Source: Dictyobacter aurantiacus (GTDB lineage Bacteria > Chloroflexota > Ktedonobacteria > Ktedonobacterales > Ktedonobacteraceae). Taken from it: a stretch of DNA of 64,000 bases. The stretch lies in contig NZ_BIFQ01000002.1 of the NCBI RefSeq assembly GCF_003967515.1, positions 1,736,001-1,800,000 on the forward strand, written 5' to 3'. Both the position numbers and the translations under genes were made by a program. How positions within the stretch are numbered: position 1 is the stretch's first letter; each line of letters begins with the position of its first letter. Under the pieces are notes generated by a model. It saw nothing but the letters and a program-made list of their open reading frames with translations, made no database searches and was not told where the DNA came from. This document shows positions 55,396 through 64,000 of the stretch, in pieces.

Positions 55396-58068
55396 TTAGA
55401 GGAGCTTGAATCTCGTGGCCTGGGCGAGGGCCTGAGTGCGGCTGCTGACGCCCAGCTTGCCGTAGATATTGCGTGTGTGGACCTTGACAGTGTTGACGCT
55501 CAGTACCAGGCGTCGGGCAATCGCTTGATTACTCATCCCCCGGGCAATCAGGCCCAGGACTTCCAGTTCCCGCCCGCTCAGCGGTTCGAGTAACATCTGG
55601 TTCGTCTTCTTGCGGGGGGCCTCGTCCACTTGCCCCAGGATCGAGCGGATCGTTGTCTCCAGATCCTGGCCAGCACCGCGTTCCCAGGAGGCCCGGTATG
55701 TCTCCTCGTCCAGTTTGCCTCTCAGGTCGTTGCATAGGCGTGCGATGAGCGGCCAGTGATGTAGCCAGCCACTCGCCCAGCCTGGTTGGTGAAAAGCCAG
55801 CCCCAGCAGTTCGATCGCGGCTTCCCACATCTCCTCATGGGTGAGCGCGGCGGCTTCAAGCGCCAGACAGATCGTCGCAGGACCAGGATCACTACGTCGT
55901 CCTAAGCACTCGGGGTAGCTTCGCCGAGCTGCGGCATACTGGCCCAGTCCGCAGTCAGCGATCGCCTGCCCCCAATGAGCACTCAGTTCGTGGCGATCAC
56001 CATAAAATGGCTCCTGCGCCAGCATCTGCTGTTTTCTGGCCAGCGTTGCGCCTTCCAGATAGGCTTCGTCCCTCACACACAGCAGCAACGCCAGGACTCC
56101 CTCCGAGAACATTTTGCTGTTGAGGTCGTTGGTCTTGTCCGCCAGGTCGCGCATCTCTTCGGCGAGCGCCCGCGCTTCTTCCAGTTCCCCTTTGAACAGC
56201 ATCAATTCCGCCAAATCGAACAGCGCATGGAGCATGCCTTTCGTGTTGTCCATCTCACGCATCAACGCCAGTCCCTCTCGTGCATACCGCTCACAGGCGA
56301 CGTAATCCAGTTGAGCAAGCATGACATCGGTCAGACTGAGGGTAATCCAGGCGATCCCATGGCGGTCTTCAATCTCGCGCCGCAGTTCGAGGCTTTGCGT
56401 GAGCAGCGCTTGACTCACCTGGACCTCTTCCTGAGCGGTTGTTGCTGCCTGCAAGGACAGCACTTCTGCCTGGTAGAACGGATCGCCGAGTGCTTCGTAG
56501 ACGGCTGCACTCTCTTGAAAGAGTCTGCCTGCCCTGCTATCAGCATCTGGAGGGGTCTCATCCGCCTCCCACCTGGCGACCAGGCCCGAGACCATCAGAC
56601 AGAAGCCTATCTCCGCCTGATCCTGCCGCGCCCGCGCCGCTGCCAGACAGTCATCAATCTCTGCGCGCAGAGGTCGTTCAATGCGCAGATTGTCCAGCAC
56701 GATCAGGCGGATCAGCCGCGCCTGCAGGCGATGGAGGATCGCGCGTTGCTCGACGTCGGGAAAAGGGGGGAACTGCTCAACCGCTTCCTGGAACAGGGGA
56801 ACGATGTCGTGTGCGCGTCCGGCATGGGCGACGAGGTGCAGGCTTTCGAGCGCTCCACCCAGCGCCACCACCTGCTTCTGGCGGACGGCCAGGTGCCAGG
56901 CGTGGCGCACATTTTCAAAATCAGCCGCAATGATGTCTAAAGCGGCGTCCTGGTGGTGTGCTTTGATGTTGTGCTCACATTGGGCAAGCAGTTTCAGATA
57001 ATAGGCGAGATATCTCTGCTGGACCGCCTCCGTCTGGCCAGCCGCCTCCAGGTGTTCTGCGCCGTACTGTCGCAGCAGTTCATGAACCTCGTAGCGCCCC
57101 ACCGCGTTCCTGCGCACCAGCGATTGGTCGATCAGTCTGGCCAGCGTCGAAAGCGATGCTCCTGCCACGCTTTCTGCGGCCTCGCGCGTCCATCCATCGC
57201 GAAAGACGGAGAGCTTCTGGAACACTTCGCGGTCCGTTTCAGATAGCAATTGCCAGGAGGAAGCGAACACGGAACGCATGTTGCGGTGGCGTTCTGGCCA
57301 GTTATGCGTACGGGTTGCCAGCAGATCCAGATTGCGTTGGATTTCCTGGGCAATGTCAGCCGGGCGCAGCGTCCCCAGCCAGCCAGCCGCCAGTTCAAGC
57401 GCGAGCGGCATCCCCTCGACCAATCGACAGATGTCTCTCACACCTTTCTCGTCATCAGCGAGAACGAAATCACGACGTATCCGGCGTGCACGTTCCACAA
57501 ACACCTGCACGGCACTATATTCCTCTGCTGCATCTTCTGCGTGGGCTGCAGGATAGGTGAGACCCGTGATCGGTCTGACCCATTCTTCCTGGAGATTGAG
57601 CACTTCACGGGAGGTCGCGAGGATTTTCCAGGAGGTTGTGGCTGCCAGCAGGTCAGCGATGAGATCGACCCCTTCCAGCAGGTGCTCCATATTATCCAGT
57701 ACGAGCAGGATCTGTTGCGCGTGTTTTTCACGGAGATACGCAAAGAATTGTTCACGTGGACTGCGGCTCTTCTGCTGAAAACAAAATGGTGTGGCTTCGG
57801 CAATGGCTGGCAGGAGATCATTGATGTGAGAGAGCCGCGTGAGCGACACCCAAAAGATGCCACCGGGGAAAAACGTTTGGTGGCGAGAAGCAATTTCCAT
57901 CGCCAGGCGGGTTTTGCCGATGCCTCCAGGGCCGGTGAGCGTCAATAAGCGGCAGGATGGATCGGCAAGCAGAGCGCCGATCTCCGTCATATCCTGCGAT
58001 CGACCAAGAAAAGGGGTGAGTGCAGGTGCAGCATCGTGCATATTCTGAAAGGCTCGCGTTTTTCCCAT
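55396..58068 (-). CDS. Large STAND-type ATPase regulator with LuxR helix-turn-helix
   Basis: An 890-aa protein. The N-terminus PALTPFLGRSQDMTEIGALL is followed by Walker A LTGPGGIGKTRLA and Walker B ILLVLDNMEHLL (NB-ARC/STAND ATPase). The middle has TPR-like helical repeats (residues ~400-780). The C-terminus is a LuxR-type helix-turn-helix: PLSGRELEVLGLIARGMSNQ and VNTVKVHTRNIYGKLGVSSR. Regulators of this design are abundant in Ktedonobacteria. The target is unknown. It is not obviously linked to the CRISPR genes. Confidence 0.9.
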   Translation of the reverse strand: MGKTRAFQNMHDAAPALTPFLGRSQDMTEIGALLADPSCRLLTLTGPGGIGKTRLAMEIASRHQTFFPGGIFWVSLTRLSHINDLLPAIAEATPFCFQQKSRSPREQFFAYLREKHAQQILLVLDNMEHLLEGVDLIADLLAATTSWKILATSREVLNLQEEWVRPITGLTYPAAHAEDAAEEYSAVQVFVERARRIRRDFVLADDEKGVRDICRLVEGMPLALELAAGWLGTLRPADIAQEIQRNLDLLATRTHNWPERHRNMRSVFASSWQLLSETDREVFQKLSVFRDGWTREAAESVAGASLSTLARLIDQSLVRRNAVGRYEVHELLRQYGAEHLEAAGQTEAVQQRYLAYYLKLLAQCEHNIKAHHQDAALDIIAADFENVRHAWHLAVRQKQVVALGGALESLHLVAHAGRAHDIVPLFQEAVEQFPPFPDVEQRAILHRLQARLIRLIVLDNLRIERPLRAEIDDCLAAARARQDQAEIGFCLMVSGLVARWEADETPPDADSRAGRLFQESAAVYEALGDPFYQAEVLSLQAATTAQEEVQVSQALLTQSLELRREIEDRHGIAWITLSLTDVMLAQLDYVACERYAREGLALMREMDNTKGMLHALFDLAELMLFKGELEEARALAEEMRDLADKTNDLNSKMFSEGVLALLLCVRDEAYLEGATLARKQQMLAQEPFYGDRHELSAHWGQAIADCGLGQYAAARRSYPECLGRRSDPGPATICLALEAAALTHEEMWEAAIELLGLAFHQPGWASGWLHHWPLIARLCNDLRGKLDEETYRASWERGAGQDLETTIRSILGQVDEAPRKKTNQMLLEPLSGRELEVLGLIARGMSNQAIARRLVLSVNTVKVHTRNIYGKLGVSSRTQALAQATRFKLL

Positions 58069-58353
58069 AAAGGCAGTATATCAAAAAGCTGCACAGCAAG
58101 GCAAGCAGCTTTTCAAGTGGAAACCACCTGTAGATCCCCGTTGTTCTTAGATATGGTTTGACGGATGTGGATGAACATCATGCAGGAACTTAGGTTTAGC
58201 AATTGGGCCAACTTCACCTCTACCCCTTGTGGAGCTTCTTGCACACAGGACTTGCAGAGCAATCTCATACATGCCTTCTGGTATTCTGGACTTCCCCCGT
58301 TTTTGTGGAGTCGAGGAAGAAACGTGTGATAGACTTCGACTCAGGAGGATCCA

Positions 58354-58419
58354 ATGGCCAAAAAGCAGCGTGTGTACACCGCAGAATTCAAACGTGCGAC
58401 ACGAGGCCGCTTGCGATGA
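58354..58419 (+). pseudogene. N-terminal stub of an IS3-type OrfA
   Basis: AGGAGG followed by ATG and MAKKQRVYTAEFKR, the standard start of an IS3-family OrfA, then the frame derails to a TGA. It pairs with an OrfB fragment at 59652-59807, so an IS3 element once spanned this region. Confidence 0.6.
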
Positions 58420-59518
58420 GTGGGGAAAAAGACCCTCAGCTCAGTATCCAGGGCTGTCCTCTCTAACCTCCTCCCCAGCGGGGAGAAGCCCTGCGGATTT
58501 GCTCTCCCACGGACTGCTTTCGGCGAGCTTCATCCCTTCGGCTTCCCAGAGGCACTTGCGCGAGTTGACGAGGTATCGCACAAAGCTGGTGGAGGAACGA
58601 GCACGAGAAGTCAACCGCTTACAGAAGACGCTCGAGGATACCAATATCAAGCTGGGGGATGTGGTGTCCGATGTCCTGGGCAAAGCCGCTGAGCTGATCC
58701 TACGTGCGATGGTGGCTGGAGAAACGGATCCAGGACGTCTGGCCGCCTTGGCGGTAGGGCGGGTTCGCGCGAGCCAGGAGGTCCTTGAGGGGGCCTTGAG
58801 GAGAACCGTGACAGCACATCATCGTTTCATGCTCGGTGAGCACCTCAGACAGATTGATCATCTCAATGAGGCCATCATGCGGGTCAGCGAGGAAATTGCA
58901 CGCCGTTTGGATCCTCCAGATCCACCGGAGGATGATGAGCCGAGTGCCGAGGGAGGTGAGTCGCCCCTTCAAGCCCCTCAAGCTCCTGCATCCTCTGATG
59001 CCGACGCACCCCCTCTCAATTGGCAGGAGGCGGTCAGGCACCTTGACCAGATCCCCGGGATCAGTGAGCAGGTGGCCCAGGGATTGTTGGCAGAAATCGG
59101 GGTGAATATGAACCAGTTTTCCTCGAGCAAACACCTCGCGTCGTGGGTGGGGATGTGTCCAGGCAATCATGAGAGTGCGGGCAAACGCCTCTCAGGCAAG
59201 ACCCGTAAAGGCAACCTGCATGCGCGTCGGTTGCTGATCCAGGCGGCACACGCAGCTGGCCGAACCAAGAACACGTATCTGGGAGCACAATATCGTCGCC
59301 TGGCCGCTCGGCGAGGACCCAAGAAAGCAGCGGTGGCGGTGGGACACAGCATTCTGGTCATTGTGTATCATCTGCTGCGCGATGGCGGAACCTATCAGGA
59401 TTTGGGAGGCAATTACTTCAACGAACGGGATCACCAGGTCGTTCAGAAGCAGCTCGTCCGACAGCTCGAACGCATGGGATATCAGGTCGAACTCCAGTCG
59501 ATGGCTCAAGCAGGATAA
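58420..59518 (+). pseudogene. IS110-family transposase lacking its N-terminal DEDD domain
   Basis: The frame contains ADLLSHGLLSASFIPSASQR, RELTRYRTKLVEERAREVNR and, towards the C-terminus, the Transposase_20 part (LDQIPGISEQVAQGLLAEIG, SWVGMCPGNHESAGK, KTRKGNLHARRLLIQAA). The N-terminal RuvC-like DEDD catalytic domain that should precede ADLLSHG is absent and replaced by IS3 OrfA debris. The open frame starts as far back as 58229 but the upstream part is not transposase-like. Probably inactive. Confidence 0.75.
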
Positions 59519-59651
59519 TCTCCTGTCTGAGCCGATGGAGTCAGGACTTTTTCAGAAGAGCTTCTTGAAAATGCACGAAAGTTGCGGATGATCCGAATTT
59601 GGAGGGTCAAAGAAGAGAAATCTGCTCTACTTCAAATAGAACGGTTCAATG

Positions 59652-59807
59652 CTGGTTTATGCCGCGTTACAGATGGCCCTGCTTCAGCGGCCGCCAGGAG
59701 CGGAGCTGATCCATCATTCAGATAGGGGAAATGAGTATGCCAGTAATCGCTATCACCTGCTGCTGCATGAGCATCATATTTCAAGGAAATTGGAATGCTT
59801 GATATGA
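59652..59807 (+). pseudogene. IS3-type OrfB (rve integrase) fragment
   Basis: Reads LVYAALQMALLQRPPGAEL, then IHHSDRGNEYASNRYHLLL and HEHHIS, the conserved HSDRG-x-[QE]-Y segment of IS3-family integrases, then stops. Only about 50 codons remain. Confidence 0.65.
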
Positions 59808-59882
59808 GAATGAAGAGATTGCGATGAGCTTATCGCAACCTCTTCCTCATGAACTCTCGTATTGACGTATGGTTCTGTTGCA

Positions 59883-60290
59883 TCAATATGTAGGCGATTG
59901 CTGAACGCTACTCTGATACAGCTTTCCCCAGACAATCTGCCCGCCTTGAATTTTCATGATGTTCACCCCTTGCATCATTTGCTTCACTCCGTCCGCCCGT
60001 GTTCCATGGAAGAACAATTCTGCCCATACACTATCTCCTTCTATCGCTTCGCTGAGGATCTCTACCCGGAAATCTGGCATGGTTGAGAAGAAGAAGCTCC
60101 AGTTCTTTCGTACACCTGCCTGACCGGTGAAGTTTCTTTCCGGGGAAAACGGCAGTTCACTCCGATAATCGGGTGCAAAATAGGTCACCATCGCTTCCAG
60201 ATCGTGACGATTCGCAGCCTCTATCATGGATTCGAAGATTTCTTTCGGTTTCGCATGGACATATGTATCTTGTCTCTGTTGCTCTGACAT
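59883..60290 (-). CDS. SnoaL-like / NTF2-fold protein
   Basis: A 135-aa protein: PKEIFESMIEAANRHDLEAM, VTYFAPDYRSEL, NFTGQAGVRKNWSFFF, TMPDFRVEILSEAIEGD and GVNIMKIQGGQIVWGKLY. These match SnoaL-like ester-cyclase/NTF2 proteins, which bind small hydrophobic molecules. It lies just downstream of the SDR gene on the same strand (about 43 nt), so they may be one operon. Confidence 0.85.
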   Translation of the reverse strand: MSEQQRQDTYVHAKPKEIFESMIEAANRHDLEAMVTYFAPDYRSELPFSPERNFTGQAGVRKNWSFFFSTMPDFRVEILSEAIEGDSVWAELFFHGTRADGVKQMMQGVNIMKIQGGQIVWGKLYQSSVQQSPTY

Positions 60291-60332
60291 CAGAATCCTC
60301 TCTTTTTTCAGGAAATATCTACGTCAGATCGC

Positions 60333-61049
60333 TTAACGATCCATATATTGCTCGTGCGGCTCATGGCGTGCCGCATCGAGAATCTTCTGAGCCACCGCTT
60401 CAGCACTATCGGGTTCTGGTACGTTGAGTTGTGGGCGCAGATGATTGGTCTTTGGAGTTGCCATGCTATTTTTGCCGAAATTCGTTGCCGTGACATGAGG
60501 AAACATCGTGGTGATGCGAATATTCTCTGAAGCTAACTCCTCTCGTGCCGTATCAGAGATCATATTGAGGGCAGCCTTTGTCGCGGCGTAGGCACCAATG
60601 ACGGGCAGGTGCATGTGTGCAGCAGTCGAACTGACGTTGATGATCAGACCTCCGCCGTTTTGACGCATCTTTGGGACAATCGCCTGCATCGCTTCTACAG
60701 GACCAATCACGTTGAGCTCAAAAATCTGGCGAAACTGATCAATATCGACATCAGCCACGTGGCCACGCACGGCTTGTCCCGCATTATTGATGAGGATATC
60801 AATGCGTCCATACTGCTGAAATACTCTGTTCACTAGAGACTCGATCTCATCCTTTTTGCTCATATCGGTCGGAACCGCGAGCGCCTCACGATGTTGCTCA
60901 TGAAGCTCATTGACAATGGTATGAAGCGTATCGGCAGAACGCGCCGCAAGCGCGACCTTTGCCCCTTCTTGAGCAAAGAGACGCGCGGTAGCCAGGCCAA
61001 TGCCGCTAGATGCGCCTGTAATGATCACAACTTTATCCTGAATATCCAT
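60333..61049 (-). CDS. SDR-family oxidoreductase
   Basis: A 238-aa classical short-chain dehydrogenase: VVIITGASSGIGLATARLFA (cofactor-binding TGxxxGIG), DILINNAGQA, active-site Ser in INVSSTAAHM and Tyr/Lys in GAYAATKAALNMI. The substrate is unknown. It has GAGGA upstream, and a stable hairpin (61086-61125) lies in its leader. Confidence 0.93.
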   Translation of the reverse strand: MDIQDKVVIITGASSGIGLATARLFAQEGAKVALAARSADTLHTIVNELHEQHREALAVPTDMSKKDEIESLVNRVFQQYGRIDILINNAGQAVRGHVADVDIDQFRQIFELNVIGPVEAMQAIVPKMRQNGGGLIINVSSTAAHMHLPVIGAYAATKAALNMISDTAREELASENIRITTMFPHVTATNFGKNSMATPKTNHLRPQLNVPEPDSAEAVAQKILDAARHEPHEQYMDR

Positions 61050-61085
61050 AAGAAAAAATCCTCTTTCTCTTTCTCTTTTCTCATT

Positions 61086-61125
61086 CTTTCAGTGCTTGAG
61101 CGATCCCAGGCTCCAGCACTGAAAG
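61086..61125. promoter_or_regulatory. Hairpin in the leader of the SDR gene
   Basis: Inverted repeat CTTTCAGTGCT / AGCACTGAAAG, extendable inward by TGAGC/GCTCC with one mismatch. It is 37 bases upstream of the SDR start. May be an operator, an attenuator, or a terminator for the VOC gene. Confidence 0.45.
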
Positions 61126-61221
61126 ACGCGTTTTCTGTGGTAGGTGTTCCTCTCGCGCAAAGAGGTTCTCTCGCTTCTGGAAACATCCCATGGCAAGGGA
61201 GGTCCACTCAAAGGAGAAGAC

Positions 61222-61620
61222 TTAGGGTTCATATTTCTGGATGGCGTCTGCGCTGGTCGGTCTGAAAAAATTGACCAGATTTCCGTCAGGGTCGCGAAAT
61301 AGCACGGAGCGATTCCCCCACGGCATGGTTGTCGGCTCCATCACAAATTCGTTGATGATGTTCTTGAGCTTTTCATATTCCTGGTCGACGTCATTGACCA
61401 GAAACTCGATGATCACCGTATGATTCTGAGCCGGGGAAGCAACGTTTGCTCCGAAGAGCCCGATCGTTCGCGTGCTCGCGATCGCGAGAAGAGAGGAAGG
61501 CGAAGCCAGTTCGGCAAAATCTTCCGTGTACCATTTCGCTGACAGGCCCGTCACCTGTTCATAGAAGTGAACCAGACGTTTCACATCGTCGGTAATGACG
61601 CGGATCGAGACGAAGTTCAT
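61222..61620 (-). CDS. VOC-family (glyoxalase-like) protein
   Basis: Start at 61620 (MNFVSIRVITDDVKRLVHFY) with AAGGAA upstream; the frame extends 11 codons further. About 132 aa: a beta-alpha-beta-beta-beta fold with YEQVTGLSAKW, HTVIIEFLVNDVDQEYEKL and a C-terminal LFRDPDGNLVNFF. VOC proteins handle metals and small electrophiles. A palindromic operator lies about 45 bases upstream, shared with a truncated TetR gene. Confidence 0.88.
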   Translation of the reverse strand: MNFVSIRVITDDVKRLVHFYEQVTGLSAKWYTEDFAELASPSSLLAIASTRTIGLFGANVASPAQNHTVIIEFLVNDVDQEYEKLKNIINEFVMEPTTMPWGNRSVLFRDPDGNLVNFFRPTSADAIQKYEP

Positions 61621-61664
61621 AAGAGAGTTCCTTTCGTGATTGCATGTTTGCACGGTCTATAATA

Positions 61665-61682
61665 CGCTACGGTATCGTAGCG
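61665..61682. promoter_or_regulatory. TetR-type operator palindrome between VOC gene and tetR stub
   Basis: CGCTACG-GTAT-CGTAGCG, 7-bp perfect arms, overlapping a TATAAT-like box for the VOC gene (around 61658-61663 read on the opposite strand). It lies between divergently oriented genes, the normal place for a TetR-family operator. Confidence 0.6.
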
Positions 61683-61767
61683 CAACAGTAGTGTATCATA
61701 TAAACAAAGAGAACGTCAAGACGTGGCGAAGAGAGACGTCGTTCGTTCAGCGTAGGAAAGGAAACCA

Positions 61768-61938
61768 ATGAACAGGAGTACTCATCCCCCCATCGATGAT
61801 CGGGTTCGGCGCTCAAAGGAGCGTGTCCTTCGGGCGACTTCTGAGCTCTTGACCGAAAGCGGGTTAGAGGGTGTCAGCGTCGAGGAAGTTTCTCGCCGAT
61901 CCGGGGTGGCGAAGACCACCATCTATCGTCACTGCTAA
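61768..61938 (+). pseudogene. TetR-family regulator, N-terminal DNA-binding part only
   Basis: ATG with GGAAAGGAA upstream, then a 56-codon TetR helix-turn-helix domain (RVLRATSELLTESGLEGVS and VEEVSRRSGVAKTTIYRH). It stops with C-TAA where W or F should continue the ligand-binding domain. A 3' deletion has removed the rest. The protein cannot respond to ligand but might still bind DNA poorly. Confidence 0.75.
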
Positions 61939-62254
61939 GAAGTTTGTGCATTCATCGCAAAGATGGGGTGTCAGATGGAAGGTTATCTCTTGCTTCCTTG
62001 AGCCTGCCCCGCTTTTGTAGAGCCTACAAAAGCGGGGCAGGCTCACAAGATCACGAGTAATCTCTGTGATCGGTTTCCCCGACGTGTTGGCCAGTCGAAC
62101 CCTTCCAGTTTACATTCTTTCGTAAAGGTTCTTTGGGCTTTCGGCGTGCTGGACGCCTGCGTGCTCACATCGATAACGACGACCTACGCGACCTGGCGCG
62201 CCGCTATACGGGATGGCTGGGATGAAGCCGTGGACAGCGTTGCCCGTAGCGTGC
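61939..62254. other. Gene debris and a strong hairpin between tetR stub and araC gene
   Basis: A perfect inverted repeat with 21-bp arms (62000-62020 and 62024-62044, arm starting GAGCCTGCCCCGC) and a 3-nt loop. It could be a terminator or an IS end. A plus-strand fragment RAHIDNDDLRDLARRYTGWL lies at 62155-62224 and may be the tail of a deleted gene, consistent with a deletion junction. Confidence 0.5.
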
Positions 62255-63184
62255 TCACGGCGCGTACGTTTGGCTGAAGATTTGTGCATGTTGATGATCT
62301 TTGTCACGATTGTAGGATAGGTGTTCTCGGATGTAGGATGGAGTGACCCCGAGAACGTGTCGCATATGACGAGTTAAATGGCTTTGATCATAAAATCCTA
62401 CTGTCGTGGCTATCTCAGCGATAGAAAGTCGGGTTGACTTGAGCAGGTGTTGGGCACGTTCGAGACGGCGTTGCACGATATAGGTGTGTGGAGAGAGTCC
62501 GGTTGTTTGGCGAAATAGACTTGAGAAGTGGGATGCACTCAGGCCTACTTCAGCTGAGAGTTCGGCGAGTCCCAGATCATCGGAGAGCCGATCCTCAATG
62601 ATAGACGTGATTTTTCGTAACAGGTGTGGCGGCAAGCCTTTTGTGATCTCTGGTGGATCGTGAGGGGTGCTCGTGTATTTATGAATCAGATGAGCCACTA
62701 ACGCTGTGGTGAGGCCCTCAATGTAGAAACGTCCCGATGGCCCTCCTTCAAGGAGTTCTGTTAACATGGCTGAGCTGATGTGTTGAATGCGCGTATCCTG
62801 CACACTAAAATGGTCCAGTAGCTCGATATGCTGCTGATTGTAATCATCTGAGACCATTTGAAGCAAAGCGGGGGTGAGTAAAACATGCATATGTTCAGCG
62901 CCATCTGTATGGCGCCATATGCTTTCAGTCCCGGCAGGCACGATTTGTAAATTCCCACGAGCCATGGTGTGATGAAGTATCCGCCCGTTTCGTACTTGCT
63001 CAATCTGGATGGGCGACCCCTGGTGCAGGCAAATCATGTGAGATGATGAACCCGGAAAGACATATTCTCCGCCAGCATGATAGCGTTGTTCAATTACAAT
63101 GTTTTTCCATGCCAGAGACTCGCTGGAGCGAAGTATTCCCTGCTGAGAATGGGCTTGAGTAGAACCGGTGATCTTTCTTTCCAT
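62255..63184 (-). CDS. AraC-family transcriptional regulator
   Basis: A 309-aa protein. The N-terminal half is cupin-like (YHAGGEYVFPGSSSHMICLH, GNLQIVPAGTESIWRH). The C-terminal ~100 residues contain two helix-turn-helix units: LGLAELSAEVGLSASHFSSL and SIAEIATTVGFYDQSHLTRH, with RHVLGVTPSYIREH. Probably ligand-responsive; the divergent SDR gene at the right edge is a candidate target. Confidence 0.92.
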   Translation of the reverse strand: MERKITGSTQAHSQQGILRSSESLAWKNIVIEQRYHAGGEYVFPGSSSHMICLHQGSPIQIEQVRNGRILHHTMARGNLQIVPAGTESIWRHTDGAEHMHVLLTPALLQMVSDDYNQQHIELLDHFSVQDTRIQHISSAMLTELLEGGPSGRFYIEGLTTALVAHLIHKYTSTPHDPPEITKGLPPHLLRKITSIIEDRLSDDLGLAELSAEVGLSASHFSSLFRQTTGLSPHTYIVQRRLERAQHLLKSTRLSIAEIATTVGFYDQSHLTRHMRHVLGVTPSYIREHLSYNRDKDHQHAQIFSQTYAP

Positions 63185-63657
63185 CGCCTCTATCCTCCTT
63201 TTTAAGGATACCTATCATTCTGTAAATTATATCAGAGAAGCGATACGATTCGGGGCCACTGCCGGATAGCTTGTTGGAGTCGCCTATGCCGATCGGGTCG
63301 GGGATGATGCAGTGGTCTCGCATGATACATATATGGGACTATTATAATGTAATGGATTTCCAATTTTTCGCACAAGCGGCGCGCCAGGGCAGGAGCGAAG
63401 GCTTCATACAGCGAAGCGGTCGTGTGCGTATTCAGAGCACGCTGAGACCGCTATGGTGTGAGTTCCATTGCCACAAAGATCGTCAAAATATCCAAACTGA
63501 CAATAAGAATGTCCAAGATTTGCCCCACCGATCTCCTCTATACTCTACACATGTAATGGATGTGTAATCGAGGAAGCAGAGAAAACCGATGACATACGGT
63601 CCCTGCTTCGCGATAAGGAAATTACCTCTTGATAAGATTCTTCTAGGAGATACTAGA
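63185..63657. other. Intergenic region between araC and the right-edge SDR gene
   Basis: About 470 bases. One plus-strand frame of 98 codons (63271-63567) looks accidental or is IS debris. Contains the promoters of the divergent araC and SDR genes. Confidence 0.4.
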
Positions 63658-64000
63658 ATGAGTACACCTCAGGTCAACAAAGTCGCTCTTGTCACTGGAG
63701 CATCACGCGGAATCGGTCAGGCCATCGCAGAAGCGTTGGCTGCCAACGGAGTGAACGTTGTCATCAATTATGCTCACAACAAAGGTTTTGCTGATGAGAT
63801 CGTGCATCGTATTCGGCAAAACGGCGGTCAGGCTCTGGCTGTGCAGGCAGATGTCAGTCACATTGCAGACCTGCAAGCTTTGTTCCAGGCCACCATTGAA
63901 CAATTTGGACGCCTTGATATTGTCGTCAACAATGCCGGGATTATGACGACCAGGCCTCTTGAACAGATCACGGAACAGGATTTCGATCGGGAGTTTGCTA
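63658..64000 (+). CDS. SDR-family oxidoreductase, cut by the right edge
   Basis: ATG with AGGAGA upstream. 114 codons are visible: VALVTGASRGIGQAIAEAL (TGxxxGIG), QADVSHIADLQ and RLDIVVNNAGIMTTRP (NNAG). It resembles 3-ketoacyl-ACP reductase-like SDRs. The active-site Tyr/Lys lies beyond the window. Confidence 0.9.
   Translation, partial: MSTPQVNKVALVTGASRGIGQAIAEALAANGVNVVINYAHNKGFADEIVHRIRQNGGQALAVQADVSHIADLQALFQATIEQFGRLDIVVNNAGIMTTRPLEQITEQDFDREFA

Noticed and set aside
55975..56940. 321-aa plus-strand frame within the LuxR regulator
   Set aside because: Antisense shadow of a long gene with clear ATPase and LuxR motifs on the minus strand.
63271..63567. 98-aa plus-strand frame in the araC-SDR gap
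   Set aside because: Unusual composition, no ribosome-binding site, and no family. Probably accidental or IS debris.
1..64000. tRNA or rRNA genes
   Set aside because: None recognised on either strand by eye.

Overview
The window looks like an accessory 'defence island' from a large-genome filamentous Chloroflexota bacterium of the Ktedonobacteria type. This is inferred from the mix of gene families, intermediate G+C and many decayed IS elements; no rRNA or housekeeping marker confirms it. Almost everything between 1 and 54 kb is related to DNA defence. From 55 kb to the right edge the content changes to regulators, IS debris and small-molecule enzymes.

Layout. (1) 1-6.8 kb, minus strand: a tightly overlapping BREX-like operon (DUF4007-like protein, small BrxF-like P-loop protein, 1322-aa P-loop ATPase, PglZ cut by the window edge). 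(2) 7.3-11.9 kb: decayed defence genes, namely a BrxD C-terminal stub coupled to a broken Lhr-type helicase, an intact GIY-YIG-like protein, and an McrB-like gene truncated where its Walker A should begin. (3) 12.5-18.1 kb: CRISPR array 1 (53 good repeats plus a decayed trailer hit by an IS630 element). (4) 18.25-29.8 kb, minus strand: a complete type I-D cas operon (cas3', cas10d, csc2, csc1, cas6, cas4, cas1, cas2) with a WYL-domain regulator upstream. (5) 30.0-33.1 kb: array 2 (38 repeats). (6) 33.2-43.3 kb, minus strand: a type III-D-like effector operon (cas10 with GGDD, four Cas7/RAMP genes, csx10, csx19, two tandem small-subunit genes) ending in a putative nuclease-SAVED fusion resembling Cap4. 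(7) 43.5-44.2 kb: two long perfect hairpins and a two-TM protein gene. (8) 44.7-47.8 kb: a second, stand-alone cas6 and array 3 (24 repeats plus fossil repeats of the array 1 and array 2 types). (9) 48.0-51.7 kb: a TIR-domain protein, and a coupled DUF488 pair whose second gene carries an in-frame TGA. (10) 51.8-53.8 kb: array 4 (25 repeats). Diverged sequences at 12.33 and 54.10 kb bracket the CRISPR block in direct orientation.

How it may work together. All four arrays are on the plus strand, use 37-nt repeats ending ATTGAAAC, and have sister leaders with the same promoter (TTGTAA-17 nt-TATAGT) and the same 103-nt offset from the last -10 base to the first repeat base. There is one adaptation module (cas4-cas1-cas2, in the I-D operon) and there are two related Cas6 proteins, so the I-D and III-D interference modules probably share spacer acquisition and crRNA processing. 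One 36-nt spacer is identical in arrays 1 and 2. The III-D Cas10 keeps its cyclase motif but has no N-terminal HD domain, so a second messenger acting on the SAVED nuclease is the most likely output. That is the best candidate here for an under-described system.

Limits: no database search or alignment software was used. Family calls come from recognised motifs. Repeat counts and spacer comparisons were done by eye.
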